Assembly (NCBI RefSeq): GCF_018310345.1
Contig: NZ_JAGXBY010000004.1
Span: 124,001 to 188,000, forward strand
Origin: Ornithinibacillus massiliensis
GTDB lineage: Bacteria > Bacillota > Bacilli > Bacillales > Amphibacillaceae
Direction of reading: 5' to 3'
Length of the DNA: 64,000 nucleotides
Shown here: positions 42,923-52,004 of the stretch, in pieces
Numbering within the stretch: position 1 is the stretch's first letter
How the letters are laid out: each line of letters begins with the position of its first letter
Notes under the pieces: generated by a model
The model's database searches: none
Told to the model about the DNA's origin: nothing
Seen by the model: only the letters and a program-made list of their open reading frames with translations
Translations under genes and position numbers: made by a program

Positions 42923-43345
42923 TAAAAGGCTGTGATTATGATTCTGTTTCTTTTCCAGTAAAGGGTGATCACCCTTTTCTGTTACCTTTTCTTGCTTTCA
43001 TTCCGGTAAAAGGGCACTGATATCACTCCTCTGTCACCTTTTCCTGTTTCCGTTCCTGCAAAAGGGCACTGATCAGCCTGCTCTGTTACCTTTTCCTGTT
43101 TCCAATCCAGTAAAAGGGCACTGATTAGCCTGCTCTGTTACCTTTTCCTGTTTCCGTTCCTGCAAAAGGGCACTGATCAGCCTGCTCTGTTACCTTTTCC
43201 AGCTTCCTTTCCTGTCAAAGGGCACTGATATCAATTCTCTGTTACCTTTTCCCGCTTCCACTCCGTAAAAGGGCACTGATCAACCTTCTCTGTTACCTTC
43301 TCCTGCTTTCATTCCGGTAAAAGGGCACTGATCACATTAATCCGT
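42923..43345. repeat. Array 3: tandem 52-bp repeats inside the riboflavin operon
   Basis: aaaagggcactga (or one-base variants) starts at 43008, 43060, 43112, 43164, 43216, 43267 and 43319, spacing 52 except one 51. Less regular copies precede it from 42924. A unit reads aaaagggcactgatcagc, ctgctctgttacc, ttttcctgtttccgttcctgc. The array fills the gap between ribE and ribB, so it would be transcribed as part of the operon mRNA. It shares period and general sequence with arrays 1 and 2. Confidence 0.95.
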
Positions 43346-43392
43346 TATCCCCACCTACTCCCATTCCCCATAAGGGACTGGCGGCTTTCCGA

Positions 43393-44043
43393 TCAGCTAA
43401 ATCCATGCTCTTTCAGAAACTCATTTGAAATAGTATTGGGTGGAAGGACGGATTCCTTAGTCCCAACAATCGAGTAGATGTATTTGCCAATAACATCAAA
43501 TTCTATATTTACGTCCTCTCCTACTCTTTTTTTACCGAGTACCGTTTCATTCGCTGTATGCGGTATAATGGAAACTGTTACACTAGTATCTGCTTTATTA
43601 AAAACAGTTAGAGAAATACCGTCAATTGCTATCGATCCTTTTAACAAGACAACATGCTTGAGGTTAGGCAGTAGCGAAATATCAATATAGATTGCGTTCT
43701 GTCTTCGCTCTCTTTTCGTTATTTTCCCAATAGTATCGACATGCCCGGTTACAATATGTCCCCCAAATCGGCTATCTGCACGCATTGCTCTCTCAAGGTT
43801 GACTGAAGTTCCTTTTTGCAGATTAGCTAATGTGGTTGTATGGAAGGTTTCAGGCATAACATCAGCAAAGAAACGATTATTATGAATATCCGTTACGGTT
43901 AAACAAACACCATTGATTGCAATACTATCACCCAGTTTTATATCCTCCATTATTTTATTTGCTTTAATAGAAAGGGAAATCGTTTCTCCCTGCTTTTTCA
44001 CTTCATCGATGCTTCCCAATTCCTCAATGATTCCAGTGAACAA
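43393..44043 (-). CDS. ribE: Riboflavin synthase (alpha chain)
   Basis: 216 residues, with the canonical N-terminus MFTGIIEELGSI. Two tandem barrel halves are seen, each with the lumazine-binding pattern: GDSIAINGVCLTVTDI with RFFADVMPETFHTTTLANL, and KGSIAIDGISLTVFNK with VSIIPHTANETVLG. GHIVTGHVDTIG is also typical. Dismutates two lumazines into riboflavin. Preceded by AGGAGG. First gene after the FMN riboswitch, although about 690 bp separate it from the riboswitch terminator. Confidence 0.97.
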   Translation of the reverse strand: MFTGIIEELGSIDEVKKQGETISLSIKANKIMEDIKLGDSIAINGVCLTVTDIHNNRFFADVMPETFHTTTLANLQKGTSVNLERAMRADSRFGGHIVTGHVDTIGKITKRERRQNAIYIDISLLPNLKHVVLLKGSIAIDGISLTVFNKADTSVTVSIIPHTANETVLGKKRVGEDVNIEFDVIGKYIYSIVGTKESVLPPNTISNEFLKEHGFS

Positions 44044-44725
44044 CGTTATTCCTCCTCTTTAAATTACACTGCCGTTATGCCGGCACTCTGGACTACTCAT
44101 GAACTCGCGCCTAAAAAAACATCCTCTAGAAACGTGATATGTTCTACCTATACAGAGGTCCCGTATTCCCCTTTTTAATTCTAGGTAGCCCATTACTCGA
44201 ACGAACTTCCATTTAATGCGAGGTGGATTATTAAAATCCTAAGAATGAAAGGATAAGAGAAACACAATTTCGATTTAACTCCATACCAAAGAAGCATCAT
44301 TATGCTGCTCTAAAAGGAGAAATTCATAAATTACAATCCAAAATTAAATCGTAAAAAGATAACGTAAATGGGATTTTCACCGTGGGGTCTTCTGGTGATT
44401 GAAGAGGTTTTTATTTTGAAGAAATAAAATGAGTCTTTCCTAGCAATTCAGCGTCCTTCAAACATATGTTAGAAAAACTAATAGTGAATTCTGCCAGAAT
44501 ATCCATTTTCTTTCCGTAATGTTTACTGCGATATTTCTAACTAATGATATGCCTAGTTCAACTTTACAAATGGAGTTTGCGTAAATGATATCTATATCAC
44601 CAAAACTCTATGCTTATAGTATTTGGTCTCTTTACTGCTCTACCGAGTTGTTTTTTATGCTAGAGAGATACACATATAATGTTAGTAGAACACTATTCCT
44701 CCCTTCAGTTATCGTTCTCCATTGT
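44044..44725 (-). other. Geneless stretch where ribD would be expected
   Basis: Between the riboswitch terminator and ribE, bacilli normally carry ribD. No RibD motif was found on either strand and stops are frequent. A GGGAGG at about 44700 on the minus strand is followed by GTG but hits a stop after three codons; it could be the relic of a ribD start. One 45-codon open piece (about 44480-44620) has no recognisable content. Confidence 0.55.
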
Positions 44726-44755
44726 AAAAAAATCCCCTGCTTATCTAGGCAGGGG
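44726..44755 (-). terminator. FMN riboswitch terminator
   Basis: cccctgc (44734-44740) pairs exactly with gcagggg (44749-44755). The minus strand continues ATTTTTTT. It lies about 55 bases downstream of the FMN aptamer, the usual expression platform. Confidence 0.92.
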
Positions 44756-44810
44756 AGAACAGTGCACAACAAAACTAAAGTCCAATAGTTTTTTGAACAA
44801 TTTCCGCTTT

Positions 44811-44947
44811 TCTTCTCCCATCCAGACTTTTACTGTCGGCTTTGGAATTTCACCAAATCCACCGTGTTCACTTATTAAACACGGGTCACGGACTAAGAGG
44901 TTGCCCTCATCACCGCCGGTTGGGAATTGCACCCGACCCCGAAGAAA
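44811..44947 (-). promoter_or_regulatory. FMN riboswitch (RFN element)
   Basis: Read on the minus strand, the conserved RFN blocks occur in order: CTTCGGGGTCGGGTGCAATT, CCCAACCGGCGGTGATG, AGCCCGUGACCC-type block (here AGTCCGTGACCC), an optional hairpin (CCGTGTTtaataagtgAACACGG), TGGATTTGGTGAAATTCCAA, AGCCGACAGTAAAAGTCTGG and ATGGGAGAAG. FMN binding lets the terminator form and switches the riboflavin genes off. Confidence 0.97.
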
Positions 44948-45290
44948 ATCCTATTCAATTAAAGGGTAAAATTGTTGGTTACCAATAGTCCCCTCAAAAC
45001 CTTGTCGTTAAAGGGGTTCCTATCCTAATCCTAACCAAGATTGCCATGATGGTTCATTTCGTAACATCAACCAATCATTTCAAACATAATCTCTACCCAA
45101 TTTATATACTATAATCGTTCTACTGTATTTGCAAGGAAAGGGATTGGATTCCAATCGTATCCGGTCCCAATTTGTATTGAATCCAAGATAATCAGGATTG
45201 AGTACCATTGTTCCCACTGCTCTATTTTCCACTCTCAATCCCAACCTTTTAATAATCACAGGTACTCACTTTTTTGGTAAGTAAAAGTCC
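44948..45290 (-). promoter_or_regulatory. Riboflavin operon promoter region
   Basis: No gene. On the minus strand TTGCAA (45134-45129) and TAGTAT (45111-45106) are 17 bases apart and lie about 160 bases upstream of the RFN aptamer. They are the best candidate promoter. The rest shows several short repeats of 'ttggattc/caatcc' type of no clear meaning. Confidence 0.4.
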
Positions 45291-46298
45291 TCACAATGCT
45301 AAAGGGGTATTAACCTGCTCGTCAAAATTTACTTCTAAAAGTTGACCTGCATGAACTAAACCCGCTCCAAAACCATACATCAAAACGCGATCTCCATTTT
45401 TGACCTTTCCTTCCCTTAGGCCTAGATCAAGCGCTAAAGGTATGGTTGCTGCTGATGTATTTCCAAACTTGACCAAGCTGTAAAGCGCTTTTTCCAATGG
45501 GAAATCTAATTTTTCACAAATTGGTTCTATCAACCGTAAGTTAGCACTATGGGGAATCAACCAATCTACCTCATCCAAACGCATCTGTGACTTCTCTAAC
45601 AACTGTCTAATATTTTCTGGAACATTTCTTGTAACCCAGCGAAAAACTTCTCTACCATTTTGCACAAGGTATTGTGTATCGATTAACTCAATCCCATTAA
45701 CCTTGTTTGATAGCCCAGTACGGTATACATGTTGAGCTCCACTTCCATCACTTCCTAAATGGAACCCCATGAAACTGTTTTGTTTCTCATCGCTTTCAAT
45801 CAATACCGCTCCTGCACCATCACCAAATAATACACATGTGCTTCTATCGGTATAATCGGTGATTTTCGATAACGTTTCCGCTCCTACGACAAGAACCTTT
45901 TTGTGCAGTCCAGACGCTATATAGGTATGTGCTGTATGCAATCCGTAAACAAATCCAGCACAAGCGGCACTCAAATCCAAAGCACCTGTTTGCGAGATAT
46001 TTAATCGGTCTTGTATGATGCTTGAGACAGATGGAAATGGAAAGTCTGGTGTACTTGTTGCAACGATAATCATATCTACATCATCGACTTTTTTATCATA
46101 CCTTTGCATTAAATCTTTTATGGCAGATACACATAAATCACTCGTGAATTCATCAGAACGTGATATTCTACGCTCGTGAATTCCTGTCCTTTGAACAATC
46201 CATTCATTATTCGTTTCGACCATTTGCTCCAATTCAAAATTAGTTAGTCGTTTTTCTGGCACATATGTTCCAATAGCCGTTATTCTTGCCCCAATCAT
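45291..46298 (-). CDS. fabH: Beta-ketoacyl-ACP synthase III (FabHB-like)
   Basis: 335 residues. The Cys-His-Asn catalytic triad is visible: LSAACAGFVYGL (Cys), WLIPHSANLRLIEP (His) and KFGNTSAATIPLAL (Asn). The N-terminal pattern GTYVPEKRLTNFELEQMV and GIHERRI is that of FabH. It starts fatty acid synthesis by condensing an acyl-CoA primer with malonyl-ACP. Bacilli have two forms; the lone gene, away from fabF, resembles the FabHB (YhfB) form. A FapR box lies upstream. Confidence 0.93.
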   Translation of the reverse strand: MIGARITAIGTYVPEKRLTNFELEQMVETNNEWIVQRTGIHERRISRSDEFTSDLCVSAIKDLMQRYDKKVDDVDMIIVATSTPDFPFPSVSSIIQDRLNISQTGALDLSAACAGFVYGLHTAHTYIASGLHKKVLVVGAETLSKITDYTDRSTCVLFGDGAGAVLIESDEKQNSFMGFHLGSDGSGAQHVYRTGLSNKVNGIELIDTQYLVQNGREVFRWVTRNVPENIRQLLEKSQMRLDEVDWLIPHSANLRLIEPICEKLDFPLEKALYSLVKFGNTSAATIPLALDLGLREGKVKNGDRVLMYGFGAGLVHAGQLLEVNFDEQVNTPLAL

Positions 46299-46325
46299 GT
46301 GTTCACCTCATTTTAGTATCTAATA

Positions 46326-46342
46326 TTAATACCTGGTACTAA
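46326..46342 (-). promoter_or_regulatory. FapR box
   Basis: ttaatacctggtactaa is a near-perfect match to the palindromic FapR operator (TTAGTACCtrGTAYTAA). It stands 28 bases before the fabH start. FapR represses fatty acid genes unless malonyl-CoA is abundant. Confidence 0.85.
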
Positions 46343-46471
46343 TTATAACATATTTATTTGATAATCTGTCAATGTAACAATTTGGAATAGAACGTATCTA
46401 CATCCAATCTATCTCCATATATTTCCACATCTAAACATTAGTGGTGTCACTGAAGAAAAGAATACAAATTT

Positions 46472-46507
46472 AAAAAGTGGACGGGTATTTACCCCATCCA
46501 CTTTTTT
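46472..46507. terminator. Bidirectional terminator
   Basis: aaaaagtggacggg pairs with ccc(c)atccacttttt, T-rich on both strands. It ends the GNAT gene at 46592 and shields the fabH promoter. Confidence 0.75.
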
Positions 46508-46591
46508 ATAAAGCTCCTCTTATTATCTGTAGTTTAACTAGATTATACAACCATCCTGCTATTTTAGTATCTTTGATGAAAAAACCTTATT

Positions 46592-47029
46592 TTATAAGGA
46601 AATACTCATAGTAATTGTCCTGTTTTCAAAGCCCAAGCTTTCATATATTTTCATTGCTGGATTTCCATCAAATACGCTTAAACGAATTTCGAAGTATCCT
46701 TCTTGTTTCAATTGTTCCATACCTGTTTTAATTAATTGTTTGGAAATACCTTTACCTCTATATTCCTCTAATACAAATAATTCATAAATAAATCCGAAAG
46801 CCTTACCAGAAAAATTGTCTTTGCTTCCTCCTATAAGAATCCACCCCGTCATTACATTGTTTTCCGTGGATATTAAATAATAACACCCCTTCTTTAGAAG
46901 AGGTTCTACCAGTTGTTTTGCTCTTTCCATCGTTGGTTCTGTTTCACCTAAAGTTCCCTCAAATATCGCTTGTGGAGAAAGTGCTAATATCTTTTCAATT
47001 TCTACCTCATTTGGTTTTCTTATGTTCAC
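46592..47029 (-). CDS. GNAT acetyltransferase
   Basis: 145 residues. The acetyl-CoA loop is LFVLEEYRGKGISKQLIKTG, followed by IRLSVFDGNPAMKIYESLGF, the standard Acetyltransf_1 core. The N-terminus MNIRKPNEVEIEKILALSPQ has the usual first strand and helix. Substrate unknown. Monocistronic with terminator at 46472. Confidence 0.88.
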   Translation of the reverse strand: MNIRKPNEVEIEKILALSPQAIFEGTLGETEPTMERAKQLVEPLLKKGCYYLISTENNVMTGWILIGGSKDNFSGKAFGFIYELFVLEEYRGKGISKQLIKTGMEQLKQEGYFEIRLSVFDGNPAMKIYESLGFENRTITMSISL

Positions 47030-47175
47030 TTTTCAACTCACCCATTCTAAAAAATATTACACCTATATTCCATATACTTTTATGTAAATATGAGGTTCCT
47101 TTTTCAAAGAGTGTATCATAGGTTTCTAAATTTTGTATAAAATTCTATCTAATAATCAAATTTTCAGTGACAACG

Positions 47176-47217
47176 AAAAAAGCTAATGTCAGCAACAATA
47201 GTGACATTAGCTTTTTT
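47176..47217. terminator. Strong bidirectional terminator
   Basis: aaaaaagctaatgtca pairs exactly with tgacattagctttttt, flanked by T. It ends the oxidoreductase gene at 47291. Confidence 0.9.
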
Positions 47218-47290
47218 TATACGTGTTTGAAAGGGTAAATCCATTGTTATTGTATAAAAAGCATTTTATAGACGGAACATGTATCCTTAA

Positions 47291-48226
47291 TTATTTTATC
47301 TTAATAACGATCTTTCCTTTTGCATGATGTGTCTCACTTAATTGATGGGCTTCCTTTAAACCAGCTTCTGTAAATGGCATAACGTGTCCGATGATTGATT
47401 TAACAATACCGCGTTCCATTATATCTGCAATTTCAGCAAGCTGTTTTCCACTGGGATCAAGCCAGTAGGAACCAGCTTTTATCCCTTTCTCCTTTGCCCT
47501 TTCCTCGCTTGGCGTGCCTGCAATTGATACGAGCTTTCCACCTTCCTTTAACACATCGAAGCTCTTATTCATTATTTCTCCACCCATTGTATCCAGCACG
47601 ATATCGTAATCGGATAAGACGTCCGAAAAGTCTTGTTCTTTATAATTAATAAATTGGTCAACACCTAATTCATTTAACAATTCTTTGTTTTTTTCACTGG
47701 CAGTAGAAGCCACATACGCACCAAAATGCTTAGCAAACTGAATTGCATAACTCCCAACACCACCAGCACCTGCATGTATTAAAACTTTATCTCCTGCTTT
47801 TATATTTGAAAAATCAACCAGACATTGCCATGCGGTCTCACCTGCAAGTGGAACTGCTGCAGCCTCTTCAAATGTTATGTTATCGGGAATTAGAGCCAGT
47901 AAATCCTCATCTACTGCTGTATATTCAGCATATGTTCCTTTGTTAGTTGTTGCTGGTCGAGCAAAGACACGGTCCCCTACCTTAAATCTTGTCACATCTT
48001 TTCCTACTTCTTTTACAATCCCAGCTGCATCCCAACCTAAAATGATTGGGAAAGAAAATGGAAGCATCTCTTTCAAATATCCGTAACGCATCTTCCAGTC
48101 TATTGGATTTATAGATGTCGCATATAATTCGACTAGAACTTGATTATTCTCGATTTCGGGTGTTGGTATCTCTTGCTCCTTTAATTCATTAATAGAGCCA
48201 TAATTATTAATAATGATTGCTTTCAT
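47291..48226 (-). CDS. NADP-dependent zinc-free alcohol dehydrogenase-like oxidoreductase
   Basis: 311 residues of the quinone oxidoreductase branch of the medium-chain dehydrogenases. Catalytic domain motifs: TSINPIDWKMRYGYL, LGWDAAGIVKEVGKDVTRFK, GDRVFARPATTNKGTYAEY. Nucleotide site: VLIHAGAGGVGSYAIQFAKH. Zinc ligand positions are missing, as expected for this group. It resembles YogA/YfmJ-like enzymes. Substrate unknown. A distinct relative is at 60741. Confidence 0.9.
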   Translation of the reverse strand: MKAIIINNYGSINELKEQEIPTPEIENNQVLVELYATSINPIDWKMRYGYLKEMLPFSFPIILGWDAAGIVKEVGKDVTRFKVGDRVFARPATTNKGTYAEYTAVDEDLLALIPDNITFEEAAAVPLAGETAWQCLVDFSNIKAGDKVLIHAGAGGVGSYAIQFAKHFGAYVASTASEKNKELLNELGVDQFINYKEQDFSDVLSDYDIVLDTMGGEIMNKSFDVLKEGGKLVSIAGTPSEERAKEKGIKAGSYWLDPSGKQLAEIADIMERGIVKSIIGHVMPFTEAGLKEAHQLSETHHAKGKIVIKIK

Positions 48227-48506
48227 TTATATAAACTCCCTCTTATATTTTTATTTAAAACCATTACGTATAAAATTTAACAACATATTTATAGTATTAA
48301 CTACTTTTTTGCTCTTATGAAGTACTACTTGAGCTTCTTAGTTTGGTTTCTGCTATTGGGAATTAGCTAAAATCAGATGAACAAACACAATGAGCTTATA
48401 GTGCTTTTCCAATGATAATAGTGGAACTGACGAGGGAACAGACTAATAAAATAGTACAGTAGAGATGAATCTGCATTTAACAGCAAATGGATATAGGAGT
48501 GTTATT

Positions 48507-49961
48507 ATGGGAGCTATTAATGGGACGGAATTTATTAATCGCTTAAATCAGCTAGATACTGAAATTTGGCTAGATGGGAAAAAAGTTGAGGGGAAAATCT
48601 CTGAGCACCCAGTATTTAAAGGAGTTCTTCAGACTAAGGCTTCCTTATATGATATGCAGCATCATCCTAAATATAAAGATGAGATGACTTTTCTTTCGCC
48701 AGAAACAGGGGATTCTGTCGGCCTATCCTTCTTACAACCCAAAACGAAGGATGACTTATTAAATAGGCGAAAGGCAGCTGAGCATTGGGCTAGACAAACT
48801 GGTGGTTTTATGGGAAGGAGTCCCGATTACCTCAATACCGCTGTGATGAGTTTTGCCTCTTCTTCTCCTGTATTGAGTGGACGTGTAAATTGTTTTCCGG
48901 AAAATATTCAATCTTTATATAAATTAGCGATGACAAAAGACCTTTCATTCACCCATACCTTTGTCTCACCCCAAGTAAATCGTTCCGAGGTATATTTAGA
49001 ATCCTCTGAAGAAGAACCGATTGTCGCCCGGGTGATTGGTAGGAATGAAGAAGGAATTGTTATTAAAGGAGCACGTCTCCTAGCTACTCAAGGCGGATTA
49101 ACCGACGAGGTATTAGTTTTCAGTAATCCAGCTTTCTTGTTAGATGAGGAGGAAGCTTTTGCTTTTTCCATTCCATCAGATACTATCGGTTTAAAATTTA
49201 TTTGCAGAGAGTCGTTTATTGGTGGAGATTCACTTTTTAATCATCCCTTAAGCTCTCGATTTGAGGAAATGGATACCATTCTTGTTTTTGACAATGTTCT
49301 AGTTCCGTGGAATCGAGTATTCTATTATGACAATGCTATGGCAGCGACAGACTTCTTATTTCAAAGCTCTTTTCACGTTTTTACGGCCCACCAAGCAGTG
49401 ACCAGACAAATTGTCAAAACCGAATTAATTTTAGGTCTTGCTGAGCTTTTAGTACAAACCATTAACGTGAGCGAGTACCAACATATACAAGAAAAGCTGT
49501 CAGAAATCATTATTGGTCTTGAAACAATAAAGGCACTGTTGGAGAAATCGGAAAATGATGCAGCATTGGACCAATGGGGAACAATGCGACCGAATATCGT
49601 TCCACTTCAGGTTGCCAATAACATCTTCCCTAAAATTTATCCCCGCTTCACCGAAATCATTCAATTAATTGGCGCTAGCGGACTGGTTGGTTTGCCTACG
49701 GAAAATGCATTTAATTCTCCCATCCGAGACGATCTCAATCAGTACCTTCAAGCAGCAACGAAAAACGCAGAGGATCGAGTGAAAATATTTAGGTTAGCCT
49801 GGGACCTGACAATGAGTTCATTTGGAACGAGACAAACTCAATATGAAAGGTACTTCTTTGGAGATCCCATCCGATTATCAAGCCGTCTATACAAAGCCTA
49901 TCCAATTACTGATTATGTGAAAAAGGTTAGTAATTTCTTAGATTTGGAAACTGAAGTATAA
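48507..49961 (+). CDS. yoaI: 4-hydroxyphenylacetate 3-monooxygenase-like flavoprotein (YoaI/HpaB)
   Basis: 484 residues from the ATG at 48507 (MGAINGTEFINRLNQL), which AGGAG precedes; an in-frame ATG at 48465 is not preferred. The HpaB family is shown by DGKKVEGKISEHPVFKGVLQ, RRKAAEHWARQTGGFMGRSP, IVIKGARLLATQGGLTDEVL, DNVLVPWNRVFYYDNA and IIQLIGASGLVGLPTE. The enzyme hydroxylates phenolic acids with reduced FAD from a partner reductase. A flavin reductase-like gene lies nearby at 50147. Some Bacillus paralogs act in phenolic degradation; the substrate here is not certain. Confidence 0.9.
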   Translation: MGAINGTEFINRLNQLDTEIWLDGKKVEGKISEHPVFKGVLQTKASLYDMQHHPKYKDEMTFLSPETGDSVGLSFLQPKTKDDLLNRRKAAEHWARQTGGFMGRSPDYLNTAVMSFASSSPVLSGRVNCFPENIQSLYKLAMTKDLSFTHTFVSPQVNRSEVYLESSEEEPIVARVIGRNEEGIVIKGARLLATQGGLTDEVLVFSNPAFLLDEEEAFAFSIPSDTIGLKFICRESFIGGDSLFNHPLSSRFEEMDTILVFDNVLVPWNRVFYYDNAMAATDFLFQSSFHVFTAHQAVTRQIVKTELILGLAELLVQTINVSEYQHIQEKLSEIIIGLETIKALLEKSENDAALDQWGTMRPNIVPLQVANNIFPKIYPRFTEIIQLIGASGLVGLPTENAFNSPIRDDLNQYLQAATKNAEDRVKIFRLAWDLTMSSFGTRQTQYERYFFGDPIRLSSRLYKAYPITDYVKKVSNFLDLETEV

Positions 49962-50018
49962 AAAAATCGAAATAAAAATAATAAGTTCTAAACTGCTTTT
50001 AAAGTGCTATTATCATTA

Positions 50019-50061
50019 GGCCTGCTCGTGTTAGAATGAAAGCTTTACTATAAAGCAGGCC
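50019..50061 (+). terminator. Hairpin after yoaI
   Basis: ggcctgct (50019-50026) pairs with agcaggcc (50054-50061) across a 27-base loop; catttggttttctt follows. Plausible but loose terminator. Confidence 0.5.
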
Positions 50062-50146
50062 CATTTGGTTTTCTTAAGGCTTTATCTCATTAACACCTTT
50101 CTTAATTTCAAGATAATATTTTAAGAGTGCTGTTTTCGAATGGTCA

Positions 50147-50698
50147 TTAATTTACCTGTTGTTTTAAGGAGCGATGAATCTGTTCTGCAATTACCAATGC
50201 TTGCTCATCCTGAAGAATGGCATTCGGTTTATTCCCTTGGCCAAGTACATATCCCTCAAAAGAAATACCTATAAAATCAAAAATGTATTGAAATTGCTCA
50301 ATCAAGGGTAGTCCTTTTAATAATGGGCTATCTCCTCCAACCGCAATTACATAGGCTTTCTTGGAAGACATAACATCTTTAAAATCAGGATAGTTTGCAT
50401 CTTTTAACGTCTGTGACCAGCGATCGATAAACAACTTCATTGTTCCAGACATGCTATACCAATAAATAGGGGTTGCGAATAGAAGAATATCATGGGACAG
50501 AACCCTATTCAAGATAATGTTATAATCATCATTTACTTCTTCAAATCCCCCCTGAACATGACGCTGATCGTTAATTGGTTTGATTTCATAATCCTTTAAA
50601 TATATCTTCTCCACAGGTAAATCTTGAATAACTCGTTCTGTTAGAGTCTCCGTATTACCCTTTACCCGTGTTCCTCCATAAATAACGCCTATTGTCAT
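50147..50698 (-). CDS. ywqN: NAD(P)H-dependent FMN reductase (YwqN-like)
   Basis: 183 residues with a flavodoxin-like fold. Phosphate loop YGGTRVKGNTETLTERV, and FATPIYWYSMSGTMKLFIDR, the FMN-reductase signature for the isoalloxazine contact. It reduces FMN or small quinones with NAD(P)H. It is divergent from a LysR gene, the same arrangement as ywqN/ywqM in B. subtilis. Could also supply reduced flavin to the monooxygenase encoded 200 bp away. Confidence 0.9.
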   Translation of the reverse strand: MTIGVIYGGTRVKGNTETLTERVIQDLPVEKIYLKDYEIKPINDQRHVQGGFEEVNDDYNIILNRVLSHDILLFATPIYWYSMSGTMKLFIDRWSQTLKDANYPDFKDVMSSKKAYVIAVGGDSPLLKGLPLIEQFQYIFDFIGISFEGYVLGQGNKPNAILQDEQALVIAEQIHRSLKQQVN

Positions 50699-50826
50699 TA
50701 CTTACTACTCCTTTATCATACATAGTTTGTTGATTGAATACTCCTATCTTATAATGGAAATAGGAATCGATAAAGATGATTATTTCGATTATATCAATCA
50801 TAATTTCCGATTAAGAGGTGACTGAG
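50699..50826. promoter_or_regulatory. Divergent ywqN/ywqM promoter region
   Basis: 128 bases. Contains cgataaagatgattatttcg and atatcaatcataattt, AT-rich imperfect palindromes of the T-N11-A kind bound by LysR regulators. No exact operator could be assigned. Confidence 0.4.
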
Positions 50827-51726
50827 ATGGAGACAAAGCAATTAATTACGTTTAAAGTAGCTGCAGAGAATTTGAACTTCACACAAACAGCAAAGATACT
50901 AAAATTTGCCCAATCTAGTGTAACAGCACAAATTAAGTCCCTTGAAGAAGAACTCGATACGAAGTTATTTGAACGGTTAGGAAAAAGAATATATTTAACA
51001 GAATCAGGAAAACAGTTCAAACATTATGCTGAGAAAATGATTGCACTATCAGAGGAAGCAAAATTGGTAACTAGCGGGATAAAAGAACCTTCAGGCACCA
51101 TTGTGATTGGCGCACAAGAAAGCCAATGCACGTACCGTCTTCCGCCAATACTAAAAGCATTTAAAAAGCAATTTCCTAATATTAAGCTGGTATTTAAACC
51201 TGCTCATTCCGACGAATTAGCAAAAGAGGAATTACGAAAAGGTAATCTTGATATAGCTTTTATCATGGATATAGTTAAACCAGGACATTCACTAACCACA
51301 GAACCGCTTACCCAGGATGAAATGAAACTTGTAGCTTCACCTGAACATCCCTTAGCAAGTAAAAATATAGTCTTCACGAAAGACTTAGAACAGGAAACCT
51401 TTCTATTAACTGAAAAAGGGTGCTCCTACCGCACGATTTTAGAAGATACTTTATATGAAGCTGGTGTCTTCCCAACTAATAAGTTCGAATTTGTTAGTAT
51501 AGAAGCCATAAAACAATGTGTGATGGCTGATTTAGGAATAGCTATTCTACCAGCAATGGTAGTAGAACGTGATATTAAGGATGGTCGTATGAAAGAACTA
51601 AAATGGGAGCAAACTGTTCCAACTCTTTATACTCAGATTGCTTGGCATAGAGATAAGGAATTGACAATTCCTATACAGTCTTTTATAGAGTTAACTCGAC
51701 GGACTTTAAGGGAGAATCAACTTTAA
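50827..51726 (+). CDS. ywqM: LysR family regulator (YwqM-like)
   Basis: 299 residues from the ATG at 50827, preceded by AAGAGGTG; the GTG at 50818 is part of that site. N-terminal helix-turn-helix TFKVAAENLNFTQTAKILKF, AQSSVTAQIKSLEEELDTKL, FERLGKR. The co-inducer domain (about 90-295) begins GTIVIGAQESQCTYRLPPIL. The divergent position and strong resemblance to the ywqM/ywqN pair suggest control of the FMN reductase gene. Co-inducer unknown. Confidence 0.92.
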   Translation: METKQLITFKVAAENLNFTQTAKILKFAQSSVTAQIKSLEEELDTKLFERLGKRIYLTESGKQFKHYAEKMIALSEEAKLVTSGIKEPSGTIVIGAQESQCTYRLPPILKAFKKQFPNIKLVFKPAHSDELAKEELRKGNLDIAFIMDIVKPGHSLTTEPLTQDEMKLVASPEHPLASKNIVFTKDLEQETFLLTEKGCSYRTILEDTLYEAGVFPTNKFEFVSIEAIKQCVMADLGIAILPAMVVERDIKDGRMKELKWEQTVPTLYTQIAWHRDKELTIPIQSFIELTRRTLRENQL

Positions 51727-51774
51727 AATAGTCAAGATAAATTTTTGAGTTGATACAAAATACTTATTAAATAT

Positions 51775-51820
51775 CACCAAGAAAACTAACTATTTTTAAT
51801 CTAATTAGTTTTTCTTGGTG
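51775..51820 (+). terminator. Long hairpin after ywqM
   Basis: caccaagaaaactaa (51775-51789) pairs with ttagtttttcttggtg (51805-51820) with one extra T. No T-run follows. Probably the 3' end of the ywqM transcript. Confidence 0.55.
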
Positions 51821-52004
51821 GATTAGTGTTCATATATCTTCTTCAAATTTTCGAGTTAACTTTCTTAATACAAGTTATGTTCATTTCAAACCTTCACTAT
51901 AAAACCATGAGCCACGCTTCCATGTTTATCTAAAGTTCGGGTAGTTAATTCTTTTCATTTATCCTTACCTACATTCTCCGAAAGTATTTCAGCATAACTC
52001 CTCT

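Noticed and set aside
44201..44420. Transposase or integrase remnant upstream of ribE
   Set aside because: Short open pieces exist in several frames but none carries a recognisable transposase motif, and no terminal repeats were found.
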